The notes beneath the pieces were generated by a model. That model ran no database searches. It was given only the letters and a program-made list of their open reading frames with translations, and was not told where the DNA came from. From Congeria kusceri (Eukaryota; Mollusca; Bivalvia; Myida; Dreissenidae), in contig CM051029.1 of the NCBI GenBank assembly GCA_027627225.1, positions 75,171,578 to 75,235,577 on the forward strand: a DNA stretch of 64,000 bases, read 5' to 3'. Shown here piece after piece: positions 25,274 to 35,330 of this stretch; the first letter of the stretch is position 1; each line of letters opens with the position of its first letter. The position numbers and the translations under genes were made by a program.

Positions 25274-28200
25274 TTACGCATTATTATTTCGTGACTCAAA
25301 TGCTAGGCGGATAAATTTTCCGAGGTTAATGATAGTCTTTGAATTCTTGGTTGATAATAAAATTTTAAATTTTGACAAGGAGGGCCACCTTTGATAATAT
25401 TTAGGGAAGTATTGATTTCTTAGATCTCTATAATATGGACATACTAATAAAAAGTGATATTCGTTTTCAATGACATTCATATTACACTTAGTACAAATTC
25501 TTTCATTTCTAGATATATTTCTAAATCTGCCTTCTTCAATTAATAGTTTATGCGCTGAACAACGAAACCTTGACATTGACACTCTATCCTTATCATTAAC
25601 AACAACATCTAAATACTTCTCAAACTCTAAGTTGTCTTTAAATATGCGATAGCTTTCAAGCTTAGGAAGACGGCTAATATCACTAGCCCAATGTTGTAAA
25701 CTTATATCTTTTATACGTTGGCAAATACAGTTAACATCACTTATAGTTAAATCTAATTTGTAGTACATATATGGTAATCCTAATTCATGGAGCATTTGCT
25801 TAAGTTTGTTTGCCCAATTAGTTACATATGACTCAGTGTCATTAAATTGCATAAGTAATTTATAAGGAATCGAGTCTGGGTTCTGTTTTAATTTAAACCA
25901 GTATTTGATGATACGTATCTTTTTCGTAACTTCTATAGGAAATCGACCCAATTCGCCATATACTGCTGCTGTAGTAGTTTGTGGACGGACAGATAATAGC
26001 TGTTTTAAGAATTTAAGATGAACTTTTTCGACATCAGGACTAGGATGAAACCCCCATACCTCCGTGCCGTATGTCAAAATAGGCAAAATCATTGAGTCAA
26101 AAATAGAAAGTTTATCAGCTAAACTAAATGATATTTTGGAAAAGAGATTATTAAGAGAAAACAAAGCTCTAGAAGCCTGCTGCGACAAAGCTTCTTGAGC
26201 TCTAGAGAAACTACCATTTGACGAGAACGTAACACCGAGATAAGTAAACTTATTTACTACTTCTAACTTATTATGATTATATCTAACATCGATGTTTTTG
26301 ACCCTATTGCCTTTATTAAAAACCATTGCCACTGTTTTGCTAATATTTACGGATATACCCCATTCATTACAATATTCATGCAGTCGGTCTAACAGACGCT
26401 GAAGCCCTGTAGCCGAGTAAGACATAAGTACAGTATCGTCTGCAAACAACAGAATAAACAGTTTCATATTATCAATGATTACACAGTCTATGTCATCATG
26501 GTATAAGTAATCATATATATCATTCACAAACATAATAAATAACAATGGAGACAGGGGCTCGCCCTGTTTTACTCCAGTATAACTATCAAACAAGCTAGAT
26601 AGGTTATATGCAGTATTGATATTATTGTTATTGTTCATATTTAAATTAATATTATCTACATTATTCTGGGTTTCATCACTTCTATTCAATACTCTGTTCG
26701 CCTTTACGCATGCTTTAACACTACTGTATATAGACTGTATCATTTTTACAAATTTGGATGATACATTATGTTGCAAAAGTTTGTAAAGAATTCCATTTCT
26801 ATATACAAGATCAAATGCCTTTTTAAAATCCACAAAGGCACAATAAAGTTGACGCTTGTCTTGATACACTACTTTATTTATTAAAGCATTTAGCACAAAA
26901 ATACAATCTATTGTACTTTTTTGCTTTCGGAATCCAAACTGAAAATCATTAAGGACGTCATTTGTTTCTAACCACTTACGTAGTCTGTTGTCTAATATAA
27001 TGGAAAATATTTTTGAAAATATACTAGTAAGGGTTATTCCTCGATAGTTATTGACGTCGTTTTTGTCACCTTTTTTAAGCACAGGTACGATTACACCTAT
27101 AGACCACGCATCTGGATAAGTACTAGTTGAATAAATATGATTAAATAACGTGCACAGTAGTGGAGCTAATAGTTCTTTACAATCAATGAAAATTTCAGGT
27201 ATAAGCTGATCAATTCCACCACTCTTTCCCCTTTTCATGTCTCCAATAGCCTTTAAGACTTCTTCCACTACAAACTCCTTATCTAAGCTATCTACAGAAA
27301 CATCATTATTAAATAAATTTAATAATTCCTGTTCAATATTGTTATTCGAGAATACATCATTATTGGAAAATAAATTCTTAAAATGTTCAAAAAATATATC
27401 GGGAGTTATTTCACTATTGACTTTTCGGCTATTTAACTTTTTAATTTCATTCCAAAACTTTTGAGACTGAGACTTGGCAAACATATGTAAGTTTTCCCTC
27501 TGATGCCTGTTATAAATACGCTTAGCTCGCCTTTTTGTATCGTTGTATTGTTTTCTGCTCGACAAAAATATTTCGCGATTTTCGAGAGAACGGTTTGCGT
27601 AAAATAACTTCTTATCCCGCCGATAGTTCCTTCTCGCTAACTCGCAATCGCTGTTGAACCAAGAACTTTTGTATTTTATATTCGGTTTATTTATAGAAGT
27701 AAACACTGTTTTAAGCTTCCCATAAGTATCAAATGCAGATTCGTACAGCAAGTCCGCAAAATTATCTATACCCTGATTTATGTTCGCATTATTGCACGTG
27801 ATATTATGAACAATGCTTTCGAATTTATGTAACTTACTTCTGATGCTGCTTATAAACGAATTGTGCTTTAATTCATCGTTGGACCACCTTAGTTGTTTGA
27901 TTGTAAATTTATCGTTCGAACACACTGGCTTATTAATGTTGAAGTTAAAAGATATCTGGATAGGCGCATGTGGTGAAAACGAAAAATATTCATGTACTAC
28001 AAAGTTACTAATAAAGGGAAACAACTCTTGGTGCGCTAATACATAATCAATAGTGCTGCTACCGTTAGCTGATATAAACGTATAGTCACCTATACCGGCG
28101 TCTGACCCGCAGCGACCGTTAACTATTCTCAAATCGGATTTGAGACATAAATCAATTAATTTATTACCCGATGAATTCAAAAAGGTGTCTTTACAGAAAC

Positions 28201-28789
28201 GTTCAGGCATACAACTAGAATACAAGTCATCCTTATCTATAGTATCAATAAATACAGTTAACTTTTCATCCATCAGTAAGCAATCAGATTTGTGCCCACA
28301 TCGAGCGTTCAAATCGCCAATAATCGACGTTAAGCCTAGTGACGAATATTTACACACTGTGCGTTCAAGATATTCGAAAAATCCCTCGGGGTGCAGATTA
28401 AAATACACCGAGTTTTGTGGTGGGATATAAATAAAGCAAATATATACATCAAATGTTGTATATGTAAACGATTTATCAACTTTTATCCATAAAGCTCCTT
28501 GTTGATCAATTTCGATAACAGAAATAGCCTCTTTTAAACAGCTTCTGTAAAATAAACAAATTCCACCATGACCGCGTTTGCTATAATGATTATTATCTAG
28601 CGGTCGAGAGACAATAATACATTCATACCCTTCTATCTCAGGTTCATAATCATATTTTATCCAAGTTTCACAGCAGAAAACAATATCATACAAATTTAAA
28701 AAATTTACAAAATCTTCATCGTTAAGACAGTTTTTCAAACCGTTAACATTCCATGATACAACAGTCAGATCATACTTTTCATCGGATAC
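25274..28789 (-). CDS. LINE ORF2: endonuclease-reverse transcriptase
   Basis: The protein performs target-primed reverse transcription: an N-terminal APE-like endonuclease nicks DNA and a reverse transcriptase copies the element RNA. The frame is open for 1,171 codons from the TAG at 28,790-28,792 to 25,274. No ATG lies near its start: the first codons read VSDEKYDLTVVSWNVNG and the next codon is TTG. Numbering from that TTG codon, visible motifs are WNVNG just upstream, ETW (24-26), GDLN (141-144), STIDYV (228-233), and SPHAP (255-259) where SDH is usual. The RT blocks are NNYRGITL (563-570), FVDFKKAFD (635-643), GVKQGEPLSP (722-731) and FADD (765-768). An Asn-rich insert at about 685-715 precedes the QGEPLSP block. 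The C-terminus has a C-x2-C-x9-H-x4-C knuckle (1082-1100). There are no internal stops or frameshifts, so the insertion is recent or selected. Since ORF1 is truncated, this copy is probably not autonomous. Confidence 0.92.
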   Translation of the reverse strand, partial: VSDEKYDLTVVSWNVNGLKNCLNDEDFVNFLNLYDIVFCCETWIKYDYEPEIEGYECIIVSRPLDNNHYSKRGHGGICLFYRSCLKEAISVIEIDQQGALWIKVDKSFTYTTFDVYICFIYIPPQNSVYFNLHPEGFFEYLERTVCKYSSLGLTSIIGDLNARCGHKSDCLLMDEKLTVFIDTIDKDDLYSSCMPERFCKDTFLNSSGNKLIDLCLKSDLRIVNGRCGSDAGIGDYTFISANGSSTIDYVLAHQELFPFISNFVVHEYFSFSPHAPIQISFNFNINKPVCSNDKFTIKQLRWSNDELKHNSFISSIRSKLHKFESIVHNITCNNANINQGIDNFADLLYESAFDTYGKLKTVFTSINKPNIKYKSSWFNSDCELARRNYRRDKKLFYANRSLENREIFLSSRKQYNDTKRRAKRIYNRHQRENLHMFAKSQSQKFWNEIKKLNSRKVNSEITPDIFFEHFKNLFSNNDVFSNNNIEQELLNLFNNDVSVDSLDKEFVVEEVLKAIGDMKRGKSGGIDQLIPEIFIDCKELLAPLLCTLFNHIYSTSTYPDAWSIGVIVPVLKKGDKNDVNNYRGITLTSIFSKIFSIILDNRLRKWLETNDVLNDFQFGFRKQKSTIDCIFVLNALINKVVYQDKRQLYCAFVDFKKAFDLVYRNGILYKLLQHNVSSKFVKMIQSIYSSVKACVKANRVLNRSDETQNNVDNINLNMNNNNNINTAYNLSSLFDSYTGVKQGEPLSPLLFIMFVNDIYDYLYHDDIDCVIIDNMKLFILLFADDTVLMSYSATGLQRLLDRLHEYCNEWGISVNISKTVAMVFNKGNRVKNIDVRYNHNKLEVVNKFTYLGVTFSSNGSFSRAQEALSQQASRALFSLNNLFSKISFSLADKLSIFDSMILPILTYGTEVWGFHPSPDVEKVHLKFLKQLLSVRPQTTTAAVYGELGRFPIEVTKKIRIIKYWFKLKQNPDSIPYKLLMQFNDTESYVTNWANKLKQMLHELGLPYMYYKLDLTISDVNCICQRIKDISLQHWASDISRLPKLESYRIFKDNLEFEKYLDVVVNDKDRVSMSRFRCSAHKLLIEEGRFRNISRNERICTKCNMNVIENEYHFLLVCPYYRDLRNQYFPKYYQRWPSLSKFKILLSTKNSKTIINLGKFIRLAFESRNNNA

Positions 28790-28792
28790 CTA

Positions 28793-28885
28793 AGTAGAAT
28801 TCGTTGTGGATGGAGAGTTAAACGGACGGCCATCGATAAAGAGTTTATCGCGTACGAGGACGGCTCGCTTTCCGTTACGTCTGGC
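28793..28885 (-). pseudogene. C-terminal remnant of LINE ORF1
   Basis: Thirty-one codons are open from the exact element boundary to the TAG at 28,790-28,792, in the same frame as ORF2. They include KRAVLVRDKLFIDGRPF, basic then hydrophobic, which resembles the tail of LINE ORF1 nucleic-acid-binding proteins. The rest of ORF1 is missing through 5' truncation. The call is inference from position and composition. Confidence 0.5.
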
Positions 28886-29068
28886 TTAGAAGGAATATTT
28901 ATAGGTGACTGATGATCAATTATTTCTTGCTGGGGACTGAACGGTAATTAATTGAGAAGCTTCATTGAGAAGACCATGCTCCAGTAGAATACACAGTTTG
29001 CACCACGTGTCAACTACATGTAAACATACTCTGATGGTGTACATAGATGAGATTATAGATAAGAAAGC

Positions 29069-29640
29069 GCAATATACCGTGTCACAAGTCGCTATGCAAC
29101 CAGCGTAGTGGCAGGGAATAGAATGGTTTATACAGCAACAACATAAGATGCTATTTTGGTGTCCCAAAATTAAGGGACACAAAATAATTCAACTTTGAAA
29201 TGTGTCCAAATATTAAGGGGCGCGAAATTATTTTTTTTTCTAAAATGAGGGGTGTCCCAAGATATAGGGTGCCCCAATATTAAAGGTTATTACGGTAGGC
29301 GTTTGCCAATTGCAACACGCGTACATTTTATTTTGAATATTATTGAACAAGCGCAATATACCGTGTCACAAGTCGACTTGCAACCAGCTTAGTGGCAGTG
29401 TATGGAATGTTTTATACAGCAACAACATAAGGTGCTATTGTGGTGTCGCAATATTACGGGACACAAAATAATTCAACTTTCAAATGTGTCCGAATATTAA
29501 GGGGTGCACAAAAATTTCCCTTTTTTTTCAAAAATGATGGGTGTCCCAATATATAAGGTGTCCTAATATTAAAGGTTATTACGGTAGGCGTTTGCCAATT
29601 GAAACATGCGTACATTTTATTATGAATATTATTGAACAAG
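29069..29640 (+). repeat. 282-bp tandem duplication at the element edge
   Basis: The block beginning CGCAATATACCGTGTCACAA at about 29,069 starts again at about 29,351. Both copies contain GTGTCCCAA/TAAGGG words and end in the GAATATTATTGAACAAGC stretch. The left arm has one copy only (about 8,490-8,770), so the doubling happened in the right arm after the large duplication. Confidence 0.8.
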
Positions 29641-29688
29641 CAGAGCAGTATGCTGTGTATCGCAGCTTACTAGTAGTTGAAAAAAGTT

Positions 29689-29891
29689 AGTTTAAACCTA
29701 TTTATTTTAGCTCGATTGCATTGAAAGCCTGAGGCTTATAGAGTCACTCTCGAGTCCGTTTCCTGGGAAGAAGCAGTACTTGGTGTCTTTGGGGGTGATT
29801 TTGAGAACGCTCCTAGAGTGGGGATTGAACCAAGGACCTCCCGATCGCTAGGCGGTCACGATATCTACTACGCCACCGCGACCTTAAAAGA
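29689..29891 (-). mobile_element. tRNA-derived SINE, inserted in right arm only
   Basis: On the minus strand the 5' part (29,885 to about 29,815) is tRNA-like, with GGTGGCGTAGTAGAT as box A region and GGTTCAATCCCC as box B. A unique body of about 120 bases follows, ending in CTAAAATAAATA. The flanks AGTTGAAAAAAGTT (29,675-29,688) and ACTTGAAAAAGGTT (29,892-29,905) match at 12 of 14 bases and are the target duplication. The left arm near 8,455 has the site once and no insertion. It carries an RNA polymerase III promoter of tRNA type and depends on a LINE for movement, as known for SINEs. Confidence 0.85.
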
Positions 29892-31513
29892 ACTTGAAAA
29901 AGGTTTCCAATAGGAACTCCAATGAGTGATTAGTTGTGTGCATTGAAATAATTAATATTACCTAAACATTGGTTCCTGTTGTGTTTTTTTTTTCAATTAG
30001 AATACAATCACATGTGTATGTATCTATTTTCTTAGACATTTATAACATTTATTTATTTCAGAAATGTGTATTATCTCACCATTATGACATAGCCAAACGA
30101 TTGTACAAAATAAAATGCAAGTTGGTGCATCAATATTGTTTTACCATATATATTAAAATTAGTATTCAAAAACTCTTTTTAATGCAGTAATACAAATATT
30201 ATATATTAATAACACTCGAAATTAATTTTGATGATTGCTCAGACATTTAAACTAACTGAACTGACCACAGCAGTAAATAAACAGACACCAATCTCCCCTA
30301 AATACGCATTACATATCGTGTGAGGTGTGACATTCTATTTTCCACATATTGTGATCGGTGTTTGGAGTAGCTTACTTTTCGCATTAATTTGCACAATGTA
30401 ATGGGTCTTCGGCTAAACTATTTTGTCAGTATTTGTTATTACATCTGAAATATCGTTCCTCGAAAGCCATAAATACTATCATTCTTCTTGCACATATGCT
30501 GATGATATCTTCTGGATGTCATATGACGATATCTTTTTCTGCAAACCAATCAATTGTGTTTTCAGTGCACAATCACATTTGTATACGTCTTGTAAACGTG
30601 TTTGTTTATTCTGAAAATTGTATTACTGACCTACTGTCCATATGGCCTTAGCAATTAAAGCCGCTCAAAAGGTGAAAATGGTCAAATACAGATTTTACAA
30701 TAAAACGGTTATCTTATTGTCTGTCTTAGCATGTTTACGTTAGTATATAACCAACGTCGCAAACATTTGGTTTGTTGGATACTTTTTATTTCAAAAACAC
30801 TGATCCTCCAAGTCAAACAGGTGCTAGCTTTATTTAGTGGCGAATTTCGTGGCGATGTGGATTACATCCGACTATTTAACATATTCTACATAAACACGAG
30901 GAACCTCTGCTGTTTCGTAGTGTTGAAAATGTAAACACCAAACTGAACTTCAAACTGTTCAAATTCCATTTATTTTATGAAAAAGTTTATACGTTGTCAG
31001 CACATAATTCGTTATTTTATATCTTTCTTATTTCATTATTAAACATTATTGATGTTAAGTTTAATGTGTATCACCTAATCAGTGCCTTAAATTCCCAGCG
31101 TTTACACTGCACATCATACAAACGACTGTGTCAACAATGCTATATTTGCAAATATCTGTTAAATGACTATATAGTTGTTTACCTGTTCAAACAGACTTTA
31201 CAACATATACCATGTTTTCCATGCATTGCCTTGCACGTACTGAGCGATTTCCACATTTCATTTAATTAGTTGTATCCTTCAATTTAAGTTATCATTGATT
31301 ATTAACAATTATTCAGTTTCGTAGAAGAAGAAAACAGCAATACTGCAGTATGCGATGTTTTATTTGTAATTGAAATAAAGTAAAACAAGCATTACTCGAC
31401 GAACAAATAAACAGAGCACAACATAAGAACGTTTTATCAGTCATAAAAACGTTATTTATAGTGGATGTAGAAACTCACATAGTATCGCAAATGATATTGA
31501 TTACAACCACACA

Positions 31514-31665
31514 ATGCCGAACAAATAGGTAAACACGTGTCACTATTTAAGAGTTTACTTGAATATGTCGTAAACGTCAATTATTAACAATGCTGAACAA
31601 ATAGGTAAACACGTGTCACTATTTAAGAGTTTACTTGAATATGTCGTAAACGTCAATTATTAAAG
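31514..31665 (+). repeat. 76-bp tandem duplication
   Basis: Two adjacent copies of a 76-base block (start AATGCCGAACAAATAGG, second copy AATGCTGAACAAATAGG) differ at about one position. The left arm has one copy near 6,040-6,115, so this is a recent right-arm event. Confidence 0.9.
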
Positions 31666-32298
31666 TGACCAAAGTTATTGTTTTTCTTTTCTTGTTAGAT
31701 GTGCTTAAAACAAAAATAAGATACCAGGAAATACATGTAACACACAATAGCTAAGTGAAGATAATCCCCTAATATATAAGGATATTAGCTATTTGCTTTC
31801 TCCTTGATATATTTATCTTGTTCTGATGAAGTTGCAGATATGCCAGTATGAACATATATGTGGTAGTTAATGAATATTTCAATCAGTACAAAGAGGTGTC
31901 ATTGATACATTAAATACTATTACAAAGTCCTTTACGTAGGTATGTATAAAATATAACTATGTATATACTTCAGTTTCCGTAACTTGGCATTATTTTGTGA
32001 ACTTCAGGCTAGATATGAATATAAATTGTATAGATAGCTTAACTCATTTTTATAATAGCATTGATTAAAATAGTTACTTCAGTCGTGAAGGCACTTTTTA
32101 AAAAGTTAAATAACCAGATTTCTGAATATAAATATTTATATATGTCAGGATGTCTTAGGAGAAAATTGCTATCCAATGTTTAATACGACTAAAAGTAAGT
32201 ATTACAATTATATGACAAAACAGGAAAAATAAGTACAAAGCTGCGTATTCTATCTAGGATTGTCATTTGTTATCAGTAAGTTGCTTGTCAGTGATTCT

Positions 32299-33607
32299 TT
32301 ATTGATTATTGTGCGCATTGTTATCCAAACTTGATACACCATTTCGTTTAATGAACCCAGAATTCAGTCGATCAAAGTATCTCTTTTCTTCAAGGTGGGC
32401 AGCATCACTGTTGACGGTCTCTTGCGGACGTTTAACAAACCCATTAGTGAGCCTGTCGAATCGGCGCTTTGCCAGATCGCTTTCGTACTCGTCGCTGTAG
32501 ACATTAGCATCGTCGTTCTTCTTAACAAATCCACTGTTTAGACGGTCAAAGTACCTTTTGTTTTCCATAGTCGGAGCGTTCCATTCCTCTGATTCTTCAA
32601 GCGCGTCATTTTTCTTTACAAACCCACTGTATAGCCTGTCAAATCCACGTTTTTCTTCAAATGGAAAAGCAACACCAGTTTCGGACTGCATGTTACTACG
32701 TCTAATAAATCCCATATTCATTCTATCAAAATATCTTTTCTCACTTGTTACTTCGTCGTCATCAAATGTTTCGGTGTCCTTTTTCACAAAGCCAGATTTA
32801 AATCTGTCGAAAGGTCGTTTCACAAAGCCATAGGATAGCCTATCAAAACCTCGCTTTTCACTCTGAGATGCCATGTTATCAGTAAAACCATCACTTCCAC
32901 CATCAAGATACGACTGCATTAGTTCATCGCTTGGGTTATCAGACGGGCGTTTAACAAATCCAGACGATAGTCTGTCAAATGGCCTTTTCACGAACCCAGA
33001 ACCAAGTCGATCAAACCGCCGTTTAATAAAACCAGAATTTAGTCGGTCAAATCGACGTTTCATAAAACCGGAGTTTAATCTATCGAATGGCCGCTTTACA
33101 AAACCAGCATTCATTCTGTCTAATGCTCGTTTGTCGTTTCCAATCTCGGATTCGCCCTTGTCCGATAATTCATTTGTCACGTTGCTATCAAACGTTCCAT
33201 TAACATAACCATTATCGTGTTCCATGTCTTGGCTTTTTACTCCGTTGTCCACACTCAGATTGTTTAGTTTTGGATTGGATTCTTCTTTACTTTTACTAAC
33301 AGAAGGGGAATATTTCGCTGTTGTTGATGAACGTTTCTTGCGAATAAATCCAGACGAAAGTCTGTCAAAATAAGGTTTTGGGTATTTGTGTGAATCCTCA
33401 TGTGTTTGTCTATCATCTCGATCTTTCGAGTCGGCGGATATTTCGTTGTCACGTTTTATAAACCCCATGGAAAGTCTGTCAAATCCCGAAGGCCATCGTC
33501 TCTTATACTCAAACGGTGTGTAGCCTGCTGGTGATCGGCGAGAGGAGACGTAATTGTCAGGTTGATATCGGGGGAAGAAGACAGGATGATAACAAACAGC
33601 GCTGGCT
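32299..33607 (-). CDS. Multi-copy neuropeptide precursor exon (FDRLxxGF peptides; pedal peptide/orcokinin-like)
   Basis: This exon encodes a secreted prohormone cut into many related peptides, expected in neurons or neurosecretory cells. It is open for 435 residues from a splice acceptor (CATTTTCAG before 33,607) to a TAA at 32,299; the first in-frame ATG (33,468) lies inside a peptide unit and is not the true start. Fourteen units follow the pattern xFDR-[LMF]-x-x-G-F-[VIM], such as PFDRLNSGFM, RFDRLGSGFV, GFDRLSYGFV and YFDRLNSGFI. Each is followed by KR, KK, RR or RKKR. No Gly precedes the cleavage pairs, so mature peptides have a free C-terminus. Spacers between units are acidic (Asp/Glu/Ser-rich), usual for such precursors. 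The signal peptide exon must lie upstream (above 33,607) and was not found. AATAAA overlaps the stop. The FD-x-[LIV]...GF pattern resembles the pedal peptide/orcokinin family; the short 10-residue form and the Arg after FD are unlike the best-known members, so that assignment is tentative. Alternatively it is a separate mollusc family. Confidence 0.88.
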
Positions 33608-33622
33608 CTGAAAATGGAAACA
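33598..33622 (-). other. Splice acceptor of the neuropeptide exon
   Basis: On the minus strand a T-rich stretch (ATGTTTCCATTTTCAG) ends at 33,608. The same acceptor is kept in the left copy (ATGTTTCTATTTTCAG ending 4,265). The coding frame begins with the last base of a split codon, so the upstream exon must end two bases into a codon. Confidence 0.75.
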
Positions 33623-34018
33623 TTTTTATTATTTTATCGTATACATATAATATAATCGTAATCTAAAACTTAAGCAAGCACAATAATGCAACCTAATGCA
33701 AACTATAGAAATAACATACATCTATTATACAATGATTGCACGAAATGTTTTGATATTATTTCACAAGCCACGCATACTTTATATATTTATATATAATGTA
33801 TTATTTGTAAACGATATTATCTATAAACGTATACTAGAGACTACAGTTTCATTTTAGTTTACAAGTACATTTAGTCGCACATACATTATCCAGCCATTCG
33901 TGCACGCTTGAAAATACATACTAATGATACAATAAATGGAACTCTCAGTACTTTGTATTTTCATACAAAGAAATTAAAGACTGGATTTGTACATAACTTT
34001 AATAATAAATGTAACAAA

Positions 34019-34552
34019 TATAAACAACGCGAAACTCCAGTGGCGACAGTAGGAGAGAACTCTTATTAGCAGCCCGAGGTCCTTTATTTATAGCAAGTGA
34101 CCAATTGCCAAACAAAAACAATACACAAGACATCACAAAAACACATAACAAACACAAAACACACATGAATAAAACTGGGGTCACCGCCCTGGAACGGTCA
34201 ATGCAAAGCATTGCGGGTTTAAACCGATTTATGTGCGCACGAACCTCACACTTGGCCCAGAATTATTCACAAAACATGTAAGTGTAAATAAAAATTAACC
34301 TTATAGCATTGCAATTCAAATTAATCAGCAATAAAAGAGAATATTATTCAATTTAATTACCATCTAATTACTCAATGGCTAAATGCAAAACAGAGCAGCA
34401 GAATTGCAACTTTCTGAAGCACGACGAAATGAAACAAAAAACAAGTATCAACGTCTTTTTATAAAAAGCATTAGCATCATATAGTTCAATTTTCAGATCA
34501 TCGTCATGCAATTTCAGGAAGAAGCCGTAATGTTAAATATAAGCGTTAAATA
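34019..34552 (-). mobile_element. 534-bp dispersed repeat insertion, copy 2
   Basis: The insertion is absent from the left arm, where ATGTAACAAACCC is continuous (inverse, near 3,860). TAACAAA occurs at both borders (34,012-34,018 and 34,553-34,559), a probable 7-bp target duplication. The core (34,070-34,235) is shared with 13,895-14,075 and 54,255-54,415. On the minus strand it has CTATAAATAAAGG followed by GAGTTCTCTCC, resembling a TATA box with downstream start region. The ends are not TG...CA, so I do not call it a solo LTR. The class is unknown. Confidence 0.65.
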
Positions 34553-35330
34553 TAACAAACCCATGTATATCAACCTCAAACGATAAAAATTTACAAAGTG
34601 TCCTTATCATAACCATTATGCTCCATGAAAAAGGTTGAAGTTGTGAACCTGCTGAAAGCCTCGTAGATAATCAATTTCAGAAATCAGTTGGTTTCACAAA
34701 GACATATTCAACACGTATTATGCTTTACTGTATTTTAAACAAGTGGAAATGATTGTGCATACAAGCATCATTATAATATTCATTTCACTCTTCTTTATAG
34801 TTTGTATATATTATGTAACAACGATAAGTTAATATCAGGTAAAAAAATATGTAATCGTTATTTTTTTTAAGTTTTTAACTTTTTATATAAAAATGGTCCC
34901 ATTTTGAGGTTAGTTTTAATACGAACTTAACTTTCCATAAAATAACGTGTGGTGTGAACTAAAGTTAATTGTAAGAATCTAATTACATTATATGTTATGC
35001 ACACATTTAAATCATTTTCACTGGTAATTAAAAAGTTTTACTGTTCCGTTAGTTTTGGCTATAAAACTCTATGTTCTAGTATCATAGCATTTTACTGCGA
35101 ATTTGCCATTCGCGACATGACATACCAATGGCGCCTTGCGTATTTGTATTTTAATTATCCCTGGCAGGATCTGGAGTTGCTAGTTAAATTACACTGGATT
35201 TATTTTAATGCTTACAACGTTCCCTGATTGGCAGTATCTTCAGTGCATAAATCATGATGCGAATCTTTACACCATTGTGTTGTGTCCATTCCATAGCCAT
35301 AATTCACACTCTGATGCAATTGTTCTCGGC

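Larger units (their letters stand above)
24315..28885 (-). mobile_element. 5'-truncated non-LTR retrotransposon (LINE), 4.57 kb
   Basis: Both ends are fixed by comparison with the uninterrupted left arm. Read on the minus strand, the element starts with the last 31 codons of an ORF1 (28,885-28,793, including the segment VRDKLFIDGRP), then a TAG, then the long ORF2. A 3' UTR of about 950 bases follows, very rich in A and T (24,660-24,790), and the element ends in three TCAAG/CTTGA units. The target duplication is 0-2 bp only. It inserted into an older DNA element. The APE-type endonuclease and reverse transcriptase place it among the non-LTR retrotransposons; CR1/L2/Jockey-like groups are likely, but the clade needs a tree. 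Confidence 0.9.
24090..29296. mobile_element. Right-arm copy of the GGGACAC-motif TIR element, split by a retrotransposon
   Basis: The outer parts (24,090-24,314 and 28,886-29,296) together match the element at 8,551-9,180 in inverted orientation. The interruption coincides with the retrotransposon ends. The left-arm copy shows the uninterrupted sequence ATAAATAATTAGAAGG at the insertion point. The inner edge near 29,069-29,350 is duplicated in tandem (see separate entry). Confidence 0.65.
21165..35330 (-). repeat. Inverted duplication, segment B, right arm
   Basis: This is the inverted partner of 3,112-12,405. It is longer than the left arm, mainly because of a 4.57-kb retrotransposon, a 534-bp repeat, a SINE, a LINE fragment and local tandem duplications, each absent at the matching left position. 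It lacks the Harbinger-like element seen on the left. The neuropeptide exon in this arm is open and presumably the functional copy. Confidence 0.85.

Noticed and set aside
32309..33208. Plus-strand ORFs of 60-110 codons
   Set aside because: They are antisense shadows of the neuropeptide repeats; the sense strand has the regular dibasic pattern and splice acceptor.
34019..34552. Solo LTR
   Set aside because: There is a TATA-like word, but the ends are not TG...CA and the target duplication appears to be 7 bp instead of 4-6.
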